Positions 10,700-23,193 of a DNA stretch of 64,000 nt are shown here, in pieces (positions within the stretch are counted from its first letter, which is position 1; every line of letters starts with the position of its first letter). Source of the DNA: Corylus avellana (lineage: Eukaryota; Streptophyta; Magnoliopsida; Fagales; Betulaceae); NCBI RefSeq assembly GCF_901000735.1, contig NC_081550.1, positions 11,806,571-11,870,570 on the forward strand. Direction: 5' to 3'. The notes below the pieces were generated by a model, which saw nothing but the letters and a program-made list of their open reading frames with translations, did not search any database and was not told the DNA's origin. Both the position numbers and the translations under genes were made by a program.

Positions 10700-12258
10700 G
10701 GTGGTGCATTCACCTTCTCCATTTTACTTACCTTGAATGTTGAGGCTTCATCTGGAGATGCTTGTGCTAGCTCATCAGCTCCTATGATCTTACCATTTCT
10801 AAGAGTTGTTACAGCTTTGAGTTGCTAGTGGCCTCTTGGATTAGGTATTGTTTGGGCTGGAAATTCACCTTGCTTTCTCTCACAAAGCTCCTTAGCCATT
10901 TTCCCCATCTGTACTTCCAGTCTTTGAATGGCTTGATCGGTTCTTTGAAATGCTTGATCAGCCCTTGTATTGATTTATTTTTGATCAGTTATAAATTGCT
11001 GTTACGAAGTCACTAGGGTGTGTACCATAGTCTCCAAGTCATTTAGCTTTGACTCTTGAATTGGTTGGCTTGCTTGTTTGGGTTTCCTTTGCTGCCCTTG
11101 AGGGTTCAGAGCATTCTGATTATTACTCCATGAGAAATTGGGGTGGTTTTGCTACCCTGGATTGTAGGTGTTGGAGTAAGGATTGCTCTTGGGAGGATAA
11201 TTGTTCTGTCCCACATAGTTTGCTTGCTTCTGATCCGCAGGTGAATACAAAGGGCAAGTCTCAGTAGTGTGATTAAGATGGGAACATTTGGCACATACCT
11301 GGAGTTGGGCAGCTGGCTGAATGGGAGAGATGTTTTGAGTAATCATGGAGTTTACAATCATATTTAATGTCTTCTGCATGGTAGCCATTTGATTTTGCAC
11401 TCCGCTATTTACTTCATACAAGCCCTTGCTCTTTACTCCTTACCTCCCTCTGGATGAGAATTGTTGGGAGTGTTCACTCAATGTCTCAAAGATTTCTATG
11501 GCTTTCTCACTGCTCTTTTCCATCAGCACACCTTCACAAGCTGTATCAATAATACCCTTGTTAATATCATTTAACCCTTCATAAAAAATTTGTACCTAAT
11601 CATCTTGAGGTATGTTGTGATGTGGACACTTAAGAAGCAGTGCATTGAGGTGGTCCCATGCTTCAAAGAAAAGATCTCCATCTCTTTGTTGGAACAATTG
11701 CAGCTCCCTTCTAAGTTCCCTTGTCCTTTGAGCTAGGAAAAACTTTTTCAGGAACTTACTGGGCAACTCTTCCCAAGTATGAATGGATTTTGCAGGCAAG
11801 GAATTGTACTGCAACTTAGAATTGTCTTTCAAGGAAAAAGGGAATAGGACTAACCTGAGTCTCTCTAGAGTTAGGCCTTGAATGTGCTGAAGCTTGCAGA
11901 GATCAAAGAACTCCCTGAGGTGCAAGTTTGGATCCTCAGTAGCTGTTCCTCTGAAGTGTGTCAAAACATTGAGTATTTGCGGGGATATATAGTAATTTCC
12001 TTCCACCTTCGGTTGATAGGCAATGCATGATGGCTGGTTGAGATTTTTCGGGATGAAAGACTGTTTCATGGGCCTTCGCACTGGTGGCGGGTTTTCGAGT
12101 AGATCTTCCATTGTTTCCTCAACTTCTTCTTCTCCTTCTGTGTTAGAGTTGTCTCTAGGCCTTTGTCTAATGGTCCGCTCAATTTCTGGATCAAGTGGAA
12201 AGATGGTTGAGGCTTGAGATCGATGACCTTGCATAAGAAGATTTGCTTCAGCAGTCAC
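10700..12258 (-). pseudogene. Athila-1 gag (capsid, zinc knuckle, C-terminal tail)
   Basis: The capsid part is a clean 220-codon frame (11,596-12,258), with FRGTATEDPNLHLREFFDLC and LRRELQLFQQRDGDLFFEAWDHL, the plant retrotransposon gag domain. After a stop at 11,596 a second frame (11,152-11,421) carries a CCHC zinc knuckle, CAKCSHLNHTTETC, for RNA binding. The remaining tail (10,700-11,150) is readable only with stops, including the AxxLRNGKxI region preceding the protease. The 5' start is near 12,258. Copy 2 at 16,830-18,388 is identical over the capsid and zinc-knuckle parts. Confidence 0.85.
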
Positions 12259-12505
12259 AGCAGCTTTAGTGCTGCTATTCAGATACTCACTGGAATTGTG
12301 CTCGATCGAAGGTTAATGCGCTCGATCGCACTCGGTCTCCTCTCAATCGTAGTAACAGAATGCTGGCACCGCAGAGCTGAAACAGAGAAATAAATAAATA
12401 AATAAAAACAGAAAAATATTTTTGATTTTTGATCAAAACAGAATTAAAATTAAAAATTAAAATAACCAAACTAAAGGAAAATAATTCTAAACAAAATTTG
12501 CTGCA
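12259..12505 (-). other. Athila-1 5' leader with CTCGATCG motifs
   Basis: Non-coding stretch between PBS and gag. It holds GCTCGATCG units at about 12,300 and 12,330 and an AT-rich part (AAATAAATAAATAA on the plus strand near 12,390). Confidence 0.55.
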
Positions 12506-12524
12506 ATCCCAGGCAATGGCGCCA
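12506..12524 (-). other. Athila-1 primer binding site, tRNA-Asp type
   Basis: The minus strand reads TGGCGCCATTGCCTGGGAT, matching 16 of 19 positions of the complement of the plant tRNA-Asp 3' end, the primer known for Athila-type elements. It lies six bases inside the LTR boundary. Confidence 0.8.
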
Positions 12525-12530
12525 TAAACT

Positions 12531-13905
12531 TGTTGTGCAAATATCTACCTAAATTAATAGGCAAATAATTGTACATTTAACTCGCAAGTGTACAAGATCA
12601 ATATAGTAGTATAGGGTGCAAGTACGAGATCATTCTAACGAGAATTGTTAAATTTTGCTTAAAATAAATTCCGTAAGTAAAACAAAACAAAAATTGATTT
12701 TGAGTATATAATAATAAAAGGTAGGGCATTGATATCCACTACTAATCATACTTAGATAATATAACAATATGCCAATGATCCAATCATATTATGAGTACTT
12801 AATGTTTGCCAACCTAAGGGTATGGGCGTCTACTCTTTAAGCTATTGATTTCCCTAAGCAACGAATTAGGTATGAGTGTCTACTCTAATTCTTTTATTTC
12901 TTAAAGAATTTAGCATAGATGTCTATTAAGTTGTTTTTTAAGAAAACATAAATCTATGAAAATCGACAAACGCATAAGGCCTAAGACATGGGTGTCTACT
13001 TCCGGTTCCCCATATTGATTAACCCAAGAACTCGGTGTGGATTTCTTTTGTTACTCTTATTAAACCCAGGATTTGATCATCCAAATTGATTTAATTAACT
13101 AATCCACACCACATGCATATGTTGATCAAACAAATACATATGAGGAATTTAAGAAAACAGGAATTAATCAAGTTAAGCAACACAATATGATTATCACAAT
13201 GGCGCCAATATTGAAATATTAAATAAACATAATTAGGGCTTCAATCTAGTCCTACTAAGTAATTTAGTTACACATGAGTTTGATGTTAAACATCTTGATA
13301 AAATAAAATAGAAAGGAAAAGAATAAACCCGAAACTTGAACTTGAAGAGCTCCAATTCGTCTCCTTGGAAATTGTCTCTCTATTCTAAAGGTTTAAGGGT
13401 CTATTTATAGGCATTAGGAACACTCTTGAAACCCTAAAAATCGTAGGGTTTGAGCCATAGTTTGCACAAGGCTTGAAAACCCTAAAAGAAAACACTTTCT
13501 AGAATAGGGCTACTGCTAACTGCTCCTCCCGCACGGGTGCGCTCGATCGCATGCCATGTGCGCTCGATCGCAAGACTGCGATTGATCTTTGGTGTTGGGC
13601 GCTTGATAGCAGGTACGATCAAGGCTGCGGCTTGTGCGCCGAGCGCACTCATTGCGCTTGTCCGGCCATTCCGCTTGTAGTGCACTCGATCGTAGGTCCC
13701 TACGATCGAGCGCACTACCAGAGCCACCAGCTTTTCCCAAATTTGCTCTTTAAGCCCGATAGTTCCAGAATTGCTTCATTTTCTTCCAAAAGCCTACAAA
13801 AATATAGAAAACACATAAAAGAACTAAAATGACATAAACTAACAAAACTAAGGAATTAACAAATATAAGTTAAAGGCTAAAATATGAATATTTTGGCACT
13901 TAACA
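12531..13905 (-). repeat. 5' LTR of Athila-1 (1,375 bp)
   Basis: Ends form TGTT...AACA (plus start TGTTGTGCAA, plus end CACTTAACA). A minus-strand TATA box (TATAAATAG) is at 13,401-13,409, which places U3 between about 13,410 and 13,905. U3 holds the hairpin motif array at 13,538-13,717. The LTR is homologous to the solo LTR at 28,636-29,992. Confidence 0.85.
13538..13717 (-). promoter_or_regulatory. GCGCTCGATCGC motif array in the U3 of the Athila-1 LTR
   Basis: Two perfect TGCGCTCGATCGCA units (13,538-13,551 and 13,559-13,572) are followed by degenerate units. The array ends in a near-perfect inverted repeat: arm TAGTGCACTCGATCGTAGG at 13,678-13,696, a 2-base spacer, and the complementary arm to 13,717, with one mismatch in 19. 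It lies 130-310 bp upstream of TATA. A regulatory role is inferred from position only. Confidence 0.5.
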
Positions 13906-14131
13906 GGAAGCTCAGCCCTCGATTTATTAGACCGTTTGAGATCACCTAGAGAATAGGGAGGTTAGCATACAAGGTTGCCTTACCCCCAAACTCGGTCGGA
14001 ATGCATGATGTGTTTCATGTCTCGATACTAAGAAGGTACATCACTAACCCTGATGTAATTATGGAATACGAGCCGTTTGGAATTCAGGAAGGATTGACCT
14101 ATGTTGAGGAGCCGGTAAAGATTGTGGACAA
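13906..14131 (+). pseudogene. Tekay-type chromovirus integrase C-terminus and start of chromodomain (contig copy 1)
   Basis: The plus frame gives KLSPRFIRPFEI, a stop, then HDVFHVSILRRYITNPDVI and LTYVEEPVKIVDN, a textbook match to the end of Tekay/Del integrase running into its divergent chromodomain. It is cut at 14,131 by the LTR of element B after target site GACAA, and bounded on the left by the Athila-1 LTR. Identical to 20,036-20,261. Confidence 0.85.
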
Positions 14132-15181
14132 TAATGTGGTATTTTTGTGACTAAAAATATCAATTATAAAAATAACCACTCGCAATAGGACGAATCTTTG
14201 TAGGATACGGCTATAGAGAGGGTGTCGAACCTCAAGGATTGGATGGGTTTTATTATCAAAATTCAAAAGATTAAAATTAACTTAATTTAAAAGAGAATTG
14301 ATTTGATTTTCTTTAAAACTTAAAGTGCATGAAAATAAAAGAGATTTAAAATAAGAGAGAGTGTAGGGTATTGACTTCACCTCTATCCGCACAACAATGG
14401 TTAATCATAATTAATCCCAGAAATTCATTCTATGCATGTTATAAATAAACAAGAAACTACCTTATTAAAGAATAAGCATAATCTATCTTCGGTTGGCACG
14501 AATCGTCCACCTAACCACTAAGATGCGGTACGACCAGTCTTCCCTAGGTATAAATTATCAAATTCTTTAAAAGGATACATACAATCAATGAATAAGTGTA
14601 ACCCATCTTCGGTTGGCACGGATTGTCTACCTAAATTACACTAAACTAGGGTGTAGTACAATCCATCTTCCCTAGGCATGGCCTATCAAATCCTATTGGT
14701 CATATGTCAATTAAACCCATTGTATAACCATCATCCTCATAATCACAGAAAATAAGAATGATTTGAGATCAATAAAAGTAAAATACTTTCTAAGACAAGA
14801 GAAGAATTTCACAAATATTGATTTTGAAATTTAAGAACAATTGCATTTAATAATTAAGAACATAAATCAATTGTAGCAATCCTCATAATTATACAATCAA
14901 CATGCATAAATTGAAAATCTAGAAATTAAATACAATCAAACCATTGTGCTTGGATATGGTTACATCAACACCCCACGAAGGGGTTTAGCCGCTCATGATC
15001 TTCTAAGCTCCAAAGACAAATTTCTGATTTCTAGCTCTAGGAAGCGGTGTGTCCTTTTTTCTCAATGCTTAGAGGCCGATTTGTAGGGCTTAGGAGAGTC
15101 CTAGAAGCCCTAGTAATCCTAGAAATTTCGGAGATTTAAGTCCAAGTCCAATTAGGATAAAGAAAACGTAAGTCCAAATCG
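14132..15181 (-). repeat. Element B 3' LTR, partial copy running into the scaffold gap
   Basis: Same sequence as 20,262-21,305 with scattered mismatches that become frequent after about 14,480. It stops at the N run, about 490 bp before the expected LTR end. Best read as the low-quality end of one contig overlapping the next. Confidence 0.75.
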
Positions 15182-15281
15182 NNNNNNNNNNNNNNNNNNN
15201 NNNNNNNNNNNNNNNNNNNNNNNNNNNNNNNNNNNNNNNNNNNNNNNNNNNNNNNNNNNNNNNNNNNNNNNNNNNNNNNNN
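15182..15281. other. Scaffold gap of 100 N
   Basis: Exactly 100 undetermined bases, the conventional placeholder for a gap of unknown size. The 6,024 bp on its left equal the 6,024 bp on its right. Confidence 0.98.
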
Positions 15282-16768
15282 CAAAAGAATATGTGAAGGT
15301 GGTCTTCTCTTGGTCCTCTAGTGCTATTGCAATCTAGTTGTAGCCACTGTACCCATCCAAGAAGCAGTAGTATCTATGGCCAGCTAATCTCTCAAGCATT
15401 TGATCAATGAAGGGTAGAGGAAATAGTCTTTTCTTGTCACCTTGTTTAGCTTTCTGTAGTTCAATACATACCCTCCAACCAGTGGTTATTCTTGTAGGTA
15501 TCAGCTCATCATCTTCATTCTTCACCACTGTGATCCCACTCTTTTTTGGAACTACTTGAATTGGACTTACCCATTTACTGTCTGAGATGGGGTAGATAAT
15601 GCCAATATCCAACAGTTTCAATACCTCTGCCTTTACTACCTCCTTCATGTGGGGGTTGAGTCTTCTTTGTGCATCCCTGGTTGGCTTTGCTTCATCTTCA
15701 AGGTAGATTTGATGCATGCACTTGGCTGGACTTATCCCCTTGATGTCAGTAATGTTTCATCCCAAAGTAGTTTTATGCTCTCTAAGAACTCTCAACAACT
15801 TCTCTTCTTCCCCAAAACTGAGATTTGCAGCAATCATGACCTGTAGTGTCTTGTTTTCTCCCAAATAGGAATATGTCAAATGCTCTGGCAATTGCTTCAA
15901 TTCCAATCTTGGTGCTTGAACAATAGAAGGGACAAGAGTAGTATTAGTAGGCACAAGAGTCTTAAAAGGGGGGGGTGTACTTACTTGGATACTTTGGAGA
16001 GGCCTTAAAAAGTGCACGGCTTCAATGATGTTATTAGTAACATCCTCAGATTCTGGCTCAATGTCCAGCATTGTGAAACTATGGGTGAGGGTGGCCTCCA
16101 ACGGGTTAATGTGATGGGCCTGAAAAACTTTCTCAACAATGCTTTGGACCATACAGACATTAAAGCATTCTAAATCATCTTGAGGTAATTTTAATGCATC
16201 GAATATTTTGAACTCTCTTCTCACCATTCACCTTCATACTCATAATACCCTTCTTCAAGCATATTTTTGTATCAGCAGTTCTCATAAAGGGTCTTCCTGA
16301 GATGATAAGCAAAGGCAATGGCATAGGGGATTCTTCCATATCCAAAATAATAAAATCAGCAGGTAAAATGAATTCACCTACCTTTACCAAGACATCCTCA
16401 AGTATACCTCTTGGTCTTTTGATGCTTTTGTCTACCAGTTGCAAAGTGATAGATGTTGGTTGAAGCTCCCCCAAACCCAGCTTCTCATACACACTGTAGG
16501 GCAGCAAGTTAAACCCTGCTCCTAGATCCAGTAGTGCCTTTTCAAAACAATGGTCTCCTATCCTACAAGGAATGGTAAAACTACTTGGATCTTTTAGCTT
16601 TGGTGGTAGTTTTCTTAATAATATTGCACTTACCTCCTCTGTTAAAGCCACTGTCCCATGCTTTTGAAACTTCCTTTTATGAGTGCAACAATCCTTTAAA
16701 AATTTAGCATATGAAGGAATTTGTTTAATTGCATCTAATAAAGGAATGTTAATCTCTACTATTTTCAA
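15282..16768 (-). pseudogene. Athila protease and RT N-terminal half, second copy at the start of the next contig
   Basis: Repeats 9,158-10,638. The protease is in 16,175-16,768 (LLDLGAGFNLLPY). RT pieces lie in 15,757-16,227 and 15,334-15,717, up to CFLDGYSGYN. Compared with copy 1 it has one extra base that frameshifts IDYRKLN to IELQKAK and a 5-bp insertion near 15,970. Substitutions in the protease include EKVS to EEVS and LNISG to LIISG. The catalytic part of RT and everything downstream is missing because the contig starts here. Confidence 0.8.
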
Positions 16769-16829
16769 AGTCTCAAAAATGTCTAGAAGCTGTTTTTCTT
16801 TCTTTGGCTTTACTAACCTTTAAGGGAAG

Positions 16830-18388
16830 GGTGGTGCATTCACCTTCTCCATTTTACTTACCTCGAATGTTGAGGCTTCATCTGGAGATGCTTGTGCTAG
16901 CTCATCAGCTCCTATGATCTTACCATTTCTAAGAGTTGTTACAGCTTTGAGTTGCTAGTGGCCTCTTGGATTAGGTATTGTTTGGGCTGGAAATTCACCT
17001 TGCTTTCTCTCACAAAGCTCCTTAGCCATTTTCCCCATCTGTACTTCCAGTCTTTGAATGGCTTGATCGGTTCTTTGAAATGCTTGATCAGCCCTTGTAT
17101 TGATTTATTTTTGATCAGTTATAAATTGCTGTTACGAAGTCACTAGGGTGTGTACCATAGTCTCCAAGTCATTTAGCTTTGACTCTTGAATTGGTTGGCT
17201 TGCTTGTTTGGGTTTCCTTTGCTGCCCTTGAGGGTTCAGAGCATTCTGATTATTACTCCATGAGAAATTGGGGTGGTTTTGCTACCCTGGATTGTAGGTG
17301 TTGGAGTAAGGATTGCTCTTGGGAGGATAATTGTTCTGTCCCACATAGTTTGCTTGCTTCTGATCCGCAGGTGAATACAAAGGGCAAGTCTCAGTAGTGT
17401 GATTAAGATGGGAACATTTGGCACATACCTGGAGTTGGGCAGCTGGCTGAATGGGAGAGATGTTTTGAGTAATCATGGAGTTTACAATCATATTTAATGT
17501 CTTCTGCATGGTAGCCATTTGATTTTGCACTCCGCTATTTACTTCATACAAGCCCTTGCTCTTTACTCCTTACCTCCCTCTGGATGAGAATTGTTGGGAG
17601 TGTTCACTCAATGTCTCAAAGATTTCTATGGCTTTCTCACTGCTCTTTTCCATCAGCACACCTTCACAAGCTGTATCAATAATACCCTTGTTAATATCAT
17701 TTAACCCTTCATAAAAAATTTGTACCTAATCATCTTGAGGTATGTTGTGATGTGGACACTTAAGAAGCAGTGCATTGAGGTGGTCCCATGCTTCAAAGAA
17801 AAGATCTCCATCTCTTTGTTGGAACAATTGCAGCTCCCTTCTAAGTTCCCTTGTCCTTTGAGCTAGGAAAAACTTTTTCAGGAACTTACTGGGCAACTCT
17901 TCCCAAGTATGAATGGATTTTGCAGGCAAGGAATTGTACTGCAACTTAGAATTGTCTTTCAAGGAAAAAGGGAATAGGACTAACCTGAGTCTCTCTAGAG
18001 TTAGGCCTTGAATGTGCTGAAGCTTGCAGAGATCAAAGAACTCCCTGAGGTGCAAGTTTGGATCCTCAGTAGCTGTTCCTCTGAAGTGTGTCAAAACATT
18101 GAGTATTTGCGGGGATATATAGTAATTTCCTTCCACCTTCGGTTGATAGGCAATGCATGATGGCTGGTTGAGATTTTTCGGGATGAAAGACTGTTTCATG
18201 GGCCTTCGCACTGGTGGCGGGTTTTCGAGTAGATCTTCCATTGTTTCCTCAACTTCTTCTTCTCCTTCTGTGTTAGAGTTGTCTCTAGGCCTTTGTCTAA
18301 TGGTCCGCTCAATTTCTGGATCAAGTGGAAAGATGGTTGAGGCTTGAGATCGATGACCTTGCATAAGAAGATTTGCTTCAGCAGTCAC
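16830..18388 (-). pseudogene. Athila gag, second copy
   Basis: Repeats 10,700-12,258 at an offset of 6,130 bp. The capsid frame (17,726-18,388, 220 codons) and the zinc-knuckle frame (17,282-17,551, CAKCSHLNHTTETC) are identical in translation to copy 1, including the same internal stops. Shared inactivating stops mean the two are the same allele or a very recent duplicate, not two independent element copies. Confidence 0.85.
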
Positions 18389-18635
18389 AGCAGCTTTAGT
18401 GCTGCTATTCAGATACTCACTGGAATTGTGCTCGATCGAAGGTTAATGCGCTCGATCGCACTCGGTCTCCTCTCAATCGTAGTAACAGAATGCTGGCACC
18501 GCAGAGCTGAAACAGAGAAATAAATAAATAAATAAAAACAGAAAAATATTTTTGATTTTTGATCAAAACAGAATTAAAATTAAAAATTAAAATAACCAAA
18601 CTAAAGGAAAATAATTCTAAACAAAATTTGCTGCA

Positions 18636-18654
18636 ATCCCAGGCAATGGCGCCA
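18636..18654 (-). other. Athila primer binding site, tRNA-Asp type, second copy
   Basis: Identical to 12,506-12,524, offset 6,130 bp. Confidence 0.8.
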
Positions 18655-18660
18655 TAAACT

Positions 18661-20035
18661 TGTTGTGCAAATATCTACCTAAATTAATAGGCAAATAATT
18701 GTACATTTAACTCGCAAGTGTACAAGATCAATATAGTAGTATAGGGTGCAAGTACGAGATCATTCTAACGAGAATTGTTAAATTTTGCTTAAAATAAATT
18801 CCGTAAGTAAAACAAAACAAAAATTGATTTTGAGTATATAATAATAAAAGGTAGGGCATTGATATCCACTACTAATCATACTTAGATAATATAACAATAT
18901 GCCAATGATCCAATCATATTATGAGTACTTAATGTTTGCCAACCTAAGGGTATGGGCGTCTACTCTTTAAGCTATTGATTTCCCTAAGCAACGAATTAGG
19001 TATGAGTGTCTACTCTAATTCTTTTATTTCTTAAAGAATTTAGCATAGATGTCTATTAAGTTGTTTTTTAAGAAAACATAAATCTATGAAAATCGACAAA
19101 CGCATAAGGCCTAAGACATGGGTGTCTACTTCCGGTTCCCCATATTGATTAACCCAAGAACTCGGTGTGGATTTCTTTTGTTACTCTTATTAAACCCAGG
19201 ATTTGATCATCCAAATTGATTTAATTAACTAATCCACACCACATGCATATGTTGATCAAACAAATACATATGAGGAATTTAAGAAAACAGGAATTAATCA
19301 AGTTAAGCAACACAATATGATTATCACAATGGCGCCAATATTGAAATATTAAATAAACATAATTAGGGCTTCAATCTAGTCCTACTAAGTAATTTAGTTA
19401 CACATGAGTTTGATGTTAAACATCTTGATAAAATAAAATAGAAAGGAAAAGAATAAACCCGAAACTTGAACTTGAAGAGCTCCAATTCGTCTCCTTGGAA
19501 ATTGTCTCTCTATTCTAAAGGTTTAAGGGTCTATTTATAGGCATTAGGAACACTCTTGAAACCCTAAAAATCGTAGGGTTTGAGCCATAGTTTGCACAAG
19601 GCTTGAAAACCCTAAAAGAAAACACTTTCTAGAATAGGGCTACTGCTAACTGCTCCTCCCGCACGGGTGCGCTCGATCGCATGCCATGTGCGCTCGATCG
19701 CAAGACTGCGATTGATCTTTGGTGTTGGGCGCTTGATAGCAGGTACGATCAAGGCTGCGGCTTGTGCGCCGAGCGCACTCATTGCGCTTGTCCGGCCATT
19801 CCGCTTGTAGTGCACTCGATCGTAGGTCCCTACGATCGAGCGCACTACCAGAGCCACCAGCTTTTCCCAAATTTGCTCTTTAAGCCCGATAGTTCCAGAA
19901 TTGCTTCATTTTCTTCCAAAAGCCTACAAAAATATAGAAAACACATAAAAGAACTAAAATGACATAAACTAACAAAACTAAGGAATTAACAAATATAAGT
20001 TAAAGGCTAAAATATGAATATTTTGGCACTTAACA
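18661..20035 (-). repeat. Athila 5' LTR, second copy
   Basis: Identical layout to 12,531-13,905: TGTT...AACA ends, minus-strand TATA at 19,531-19,539, hairpin motif array at 19,668-19,847. I saw no difference between the two copies in the stretches compared. Confidence 0.85.
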
Positions 20036-20261
20036 GGAAGCTCAGCCCTCGATTTATTAGACCGTTTGAGATCACCTAGAGAATAGGGAGGTTAGCATAC
20101 AAGGTTGCCTTACCCCCAAACTCGGTCGGAATGCATGATGTGTTTCATGTCTCGATACTAAGAAGGTACATCACTAACCCTGATGTAATTATGGAATACG
20201 AGCCGTTTGGAATTCAGGAAGGATTGACCTATGTTGAGGAGCCGGTAAAGATTGTGGACAA
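20036..20261 (+). pseudogene. Tekay-type chromovirus integrase C-terminus (contig copy 2)
   Basis: Same as 13,906-14,131. The frame breaks at the target site GACAA (20,257-20,261) and resumes after element B at 26,530 (KEEQVLHTKM), so the two pieces were one gene before element B jumped in. Confidence 0.88.
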
Positions 20262-21795
20262 TAATGTGGTATTTTTGTGACTAAAAATATCAATTATAAA
20301 AATAACCACTCGCAATAGGACGAATCTTTGTAGGATACGGCTATAGAGAGGGTGTCGAACCTCAAGGATTGGATGGGTTTTATTATCAAAATTCAAAAGA
20401 TTAAAATTAACTTAATTTAAAAGAGAATTGATTTGATTTTCTTTAAAACTTAAAGTGCATGAAAATAAAAGAGATTTAAAATAAGAGAGAGTGTAGGGTA
20501 TTGACTTCACCTCTATCCGCACAACAATGGTTAATCATAATTAATCCCAGAAATTCATTCTATGCATGTTATAAATAAACAAGAAACTACCTTATTAAAG
20601 AATAAGCATAATCTATCTTCGGTTGGCACAATCGTCCACCTAACCACTAAGATGCGGTACGACCCGTCTTCCCCAAGTATAAATTATCAAATTCTTTAAC
20701 AGGATACATACAATCAATGAATAAGTGTAACCCATCTTTGGTTGGCACGGATTGTCTACCTAAATTACACTAAACTAGGGTGTAGTACAATCCGTTTTCC
20801 CTAAGCATGGCCTATCAAATCCTATTGATCATATGTCAATTAAACCCATTGTATAACCATCATCCTCATAATCATAGAAAACAAGAATGATTTGATTTCA
20901 ATAAAAGTAAAATACTTTCTAAGACAGGAGAAGAATTTCACAAATATTGATTTTGGAATTTAAGAACAATTGCATTTAATATGAAGAACATAAATCAATT
21001 GTTGCAATCCTCATAGTTATACAATCAACATGCATAAATTGAAAATCTAAAATTAAATACAATCAAACTATTGCACTTGGATAGGGTTACATCAACACCC
21101 CACGAAGGGTTTAGTCGCTCATGATCTTTTAAGCTCCAGAGACAAATTTCTGATTTCTAGCTCTAGGAAGCGGTGTGTCCTTTTTCTCAATGCTTAGAGG
21201 CCTATTTATAGGGCTTAGGAGAGTCATAGAAGCCCTAGTAATCCTAGAAATTTTGGAGATTTAAGTCCAAGCCAATTAGGAGAAAGAAAACCTAAGTCCA
21301 AATCGGAATAGGATTCGCCCAGAATTGCGTTTCTATCTTGTGGGGCGATTGTGGCATTTCGACGCTCCAAATCAGGAAAATACTATTTCACATTGATTTG
21401 TAGTAATTTGAGTTAGCTTTCCAATGCCGCTTGAATCACCTCAATCGAATATTTGAGCTGAAAGTTATGGCCAAAATACTGAGACATATGCAGAATCCAA
21501 ATTTGAATCCAATCCGATTTTGACTCAAATTTGAGAAATTCCGAATTAATCATTTTCTTTATTTGATTAAACTTAACCACAACATATAGGTCCTCTGTTA
21601 TGATTGGCTAAGCTTAATCATATCTTCTAGGTCTTCTCAAAGTGTGCTTTTAAGCCCAAAATCAATGGAATTAATTGCATCTTTATTTATAACCTGAAAA
21701 CAATAAAAACAAAACAAAATCAAACAAATAACAACGCTAAGGAATTAACATATGCAAATTAAGGGGCTTGAATGTGCAATATTCGGCGCTTATCA
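20262..21795 (-). repeat. Element B 3' LTR
   Basis: Plus end is TTATCA at 21,795 (element start TGATAAGCGCCGAAT on the minus strand). The other end reads TAATGTGG, where the 5' LTR has TGATGTGG, so the terminal CA has decayed to TA. Minus-strand TATA (TATAAATAGG) is near 21,201-21,210. Confidence 0.85.
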
Positions 21796-23190
21796 CACCC
21801 TCAAACTTACATATTGCTAGTCCCTTAGCAATACAAAACAGAAAATAAACTGAAAAACAAAAAGATAAGTCCATCTTTCGTGGGATGTACGATTGCATTT
21901 AGAGTATGCAACAAGCTTTTTAAACCCCTAGGCATTCCCTAGAGGACGAGTGAAGTCTTGTGAGGGTTTTCCAGGAATGATACCCACAAACATTATCATC
22001 ATTATGTCATTCAAAAGGATAAAGTATCACAAAAATAATGGTTCTCATTCATTAGCAAGCTTAAAATTATATACTCCATTTTCAAAATTCCAAGGAATTT
22101 ACAAGTCAAATCACTTACAAATGGTAGATTGAGATACACAAATTTCAATTAGTGCAAAGTGAACTAACACATAATCATGAGGTTTCAAAATAATTCCAGT
22201 ATGAATGAATCAACATCTCAGAATTCATTGGACTTTATATCAAATGAAACAACCAAGGCATACTTTTCTTTGATAGGCTTTACAATGCTTAGCTCCCTTA
22301 AGCTTTCTAGTTGACCCATGTATTGAGTGTTAGGCCAATGTCTCCCAAACCAAATGGCTTTAGGGCACTAGGTGTAATGACACCCCTAAGGGCTTACTAA
22401 CTCGAATCAAAAAGGCTACAAAGCTAAGCTAGCCATTTTATTAATCAACCCAAAAATTTCACTTTTTGACGCGAACACTCACTGCTTAATGAGGCAAGAG
22501 GTCCGGTTACTCAGCAAAAAATTCAAACTTGATTTTTTTTTCTTTGTTTTATAGCATGCTAGAGTTATTCACCCAATATGTCACCCAACAGACTTCAAGA
22601 TATTGAAAACAAACATAATTGGTTTCAAAATTCATACCTCACAGACATGTGCTAGTGTGCTCAAGATAGATTTAAATTGAAACAAGAAGCATCTCATGTT
22701 GCCAAAAGTAAGTAACAAGACTTAAAATCCCTATGTCATATGATCATGTGTTCATAACTTTAAGCCTATCAATGAAATTTAAACCAGAATGAAAGCTCAA
22801 CCATATGCTTAAGAATGACATAACAACAAAAATGGACCTTGTTTTGTTTTTCCATACCCCCAAACTTGAACCATACATTGTCCCCAATGTATGTATAGAA
22901 CTAAAGAATAAGATCAAGAGTATAGGAATACCTGAATGAGCAGATGGAGGCATATCATACCCCTAAACTTGAATGCAAAAACACATGTCCTAAAAAAAAT
23001 GTGATACTCCAACCAAATACCAATCAAGTGCACACATTGTTGTAAAAATATAATCAAGGAATGAAACAACAATGGATAAAGTAAACCTGGATGGAGATCA
23101 TGTACCCTGGTGAAGTGAGGTTCAAGTACACAGGGCCTGCATTCGATCCTATGAAACTGACTCATCTAGTCAAAATATATGGAATCTGCC
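21796..23190 (-). other. Long non-coding 3' region of element B
   Basis: No convincing coding frame. It aligns in reverse complement with 36,650-37,796 of Athila-2 over most of its length, including the stretches around 22,270-22,500 (Athila-2 37,050-37,270) and 21,870-21,990 (37,600-37,720). CCCTCAAACTTAC beside the 3' LTR is the polypurine tract in complement. Confidence 0.7.
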
Positions 23191-23193
23191 AAG

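Larger units (their letters stand above)
6463..13905 (-). mobile_element. Athila-1: Ty3/gypsy Athila-lineage element lacking its 3' LTR
   Basis: On the minus strand: 5' LTR (12,531-13,905), PBS (12,506-12,524), gag (to 10,700), protease, RT, RNase H, integrase (to 6,859), and the beginning of the 3' non-coding region (6,463-6,858). Gag and integrase resemble the Athila lineage. The last part of the 3' region and the 3' LTR are absent; the element ends abruptly against a gag fragment of element D. The right flank is a Tekay integrase sequence starting GGAAG at 13,906. From 9,158 onward the sequence is repeated after the first gap. Confidence 0.85.

Noticed and set aside
13538..13717. CRISPR-like look of the repeated TGCGCTCGATCGCA units
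   Set aside because: Spacing is irregular, units degenerate, and the host is a plant nuclear genome; they lie in LTR promoters.
13482..13832. Overlapping ORFs on both strands (and again at 19,612-19,962)
   Set aside because: They arise from the CpG-rich motif array in the LTR U3; translations have no family resemblance and all frames are open only because of the repeat.
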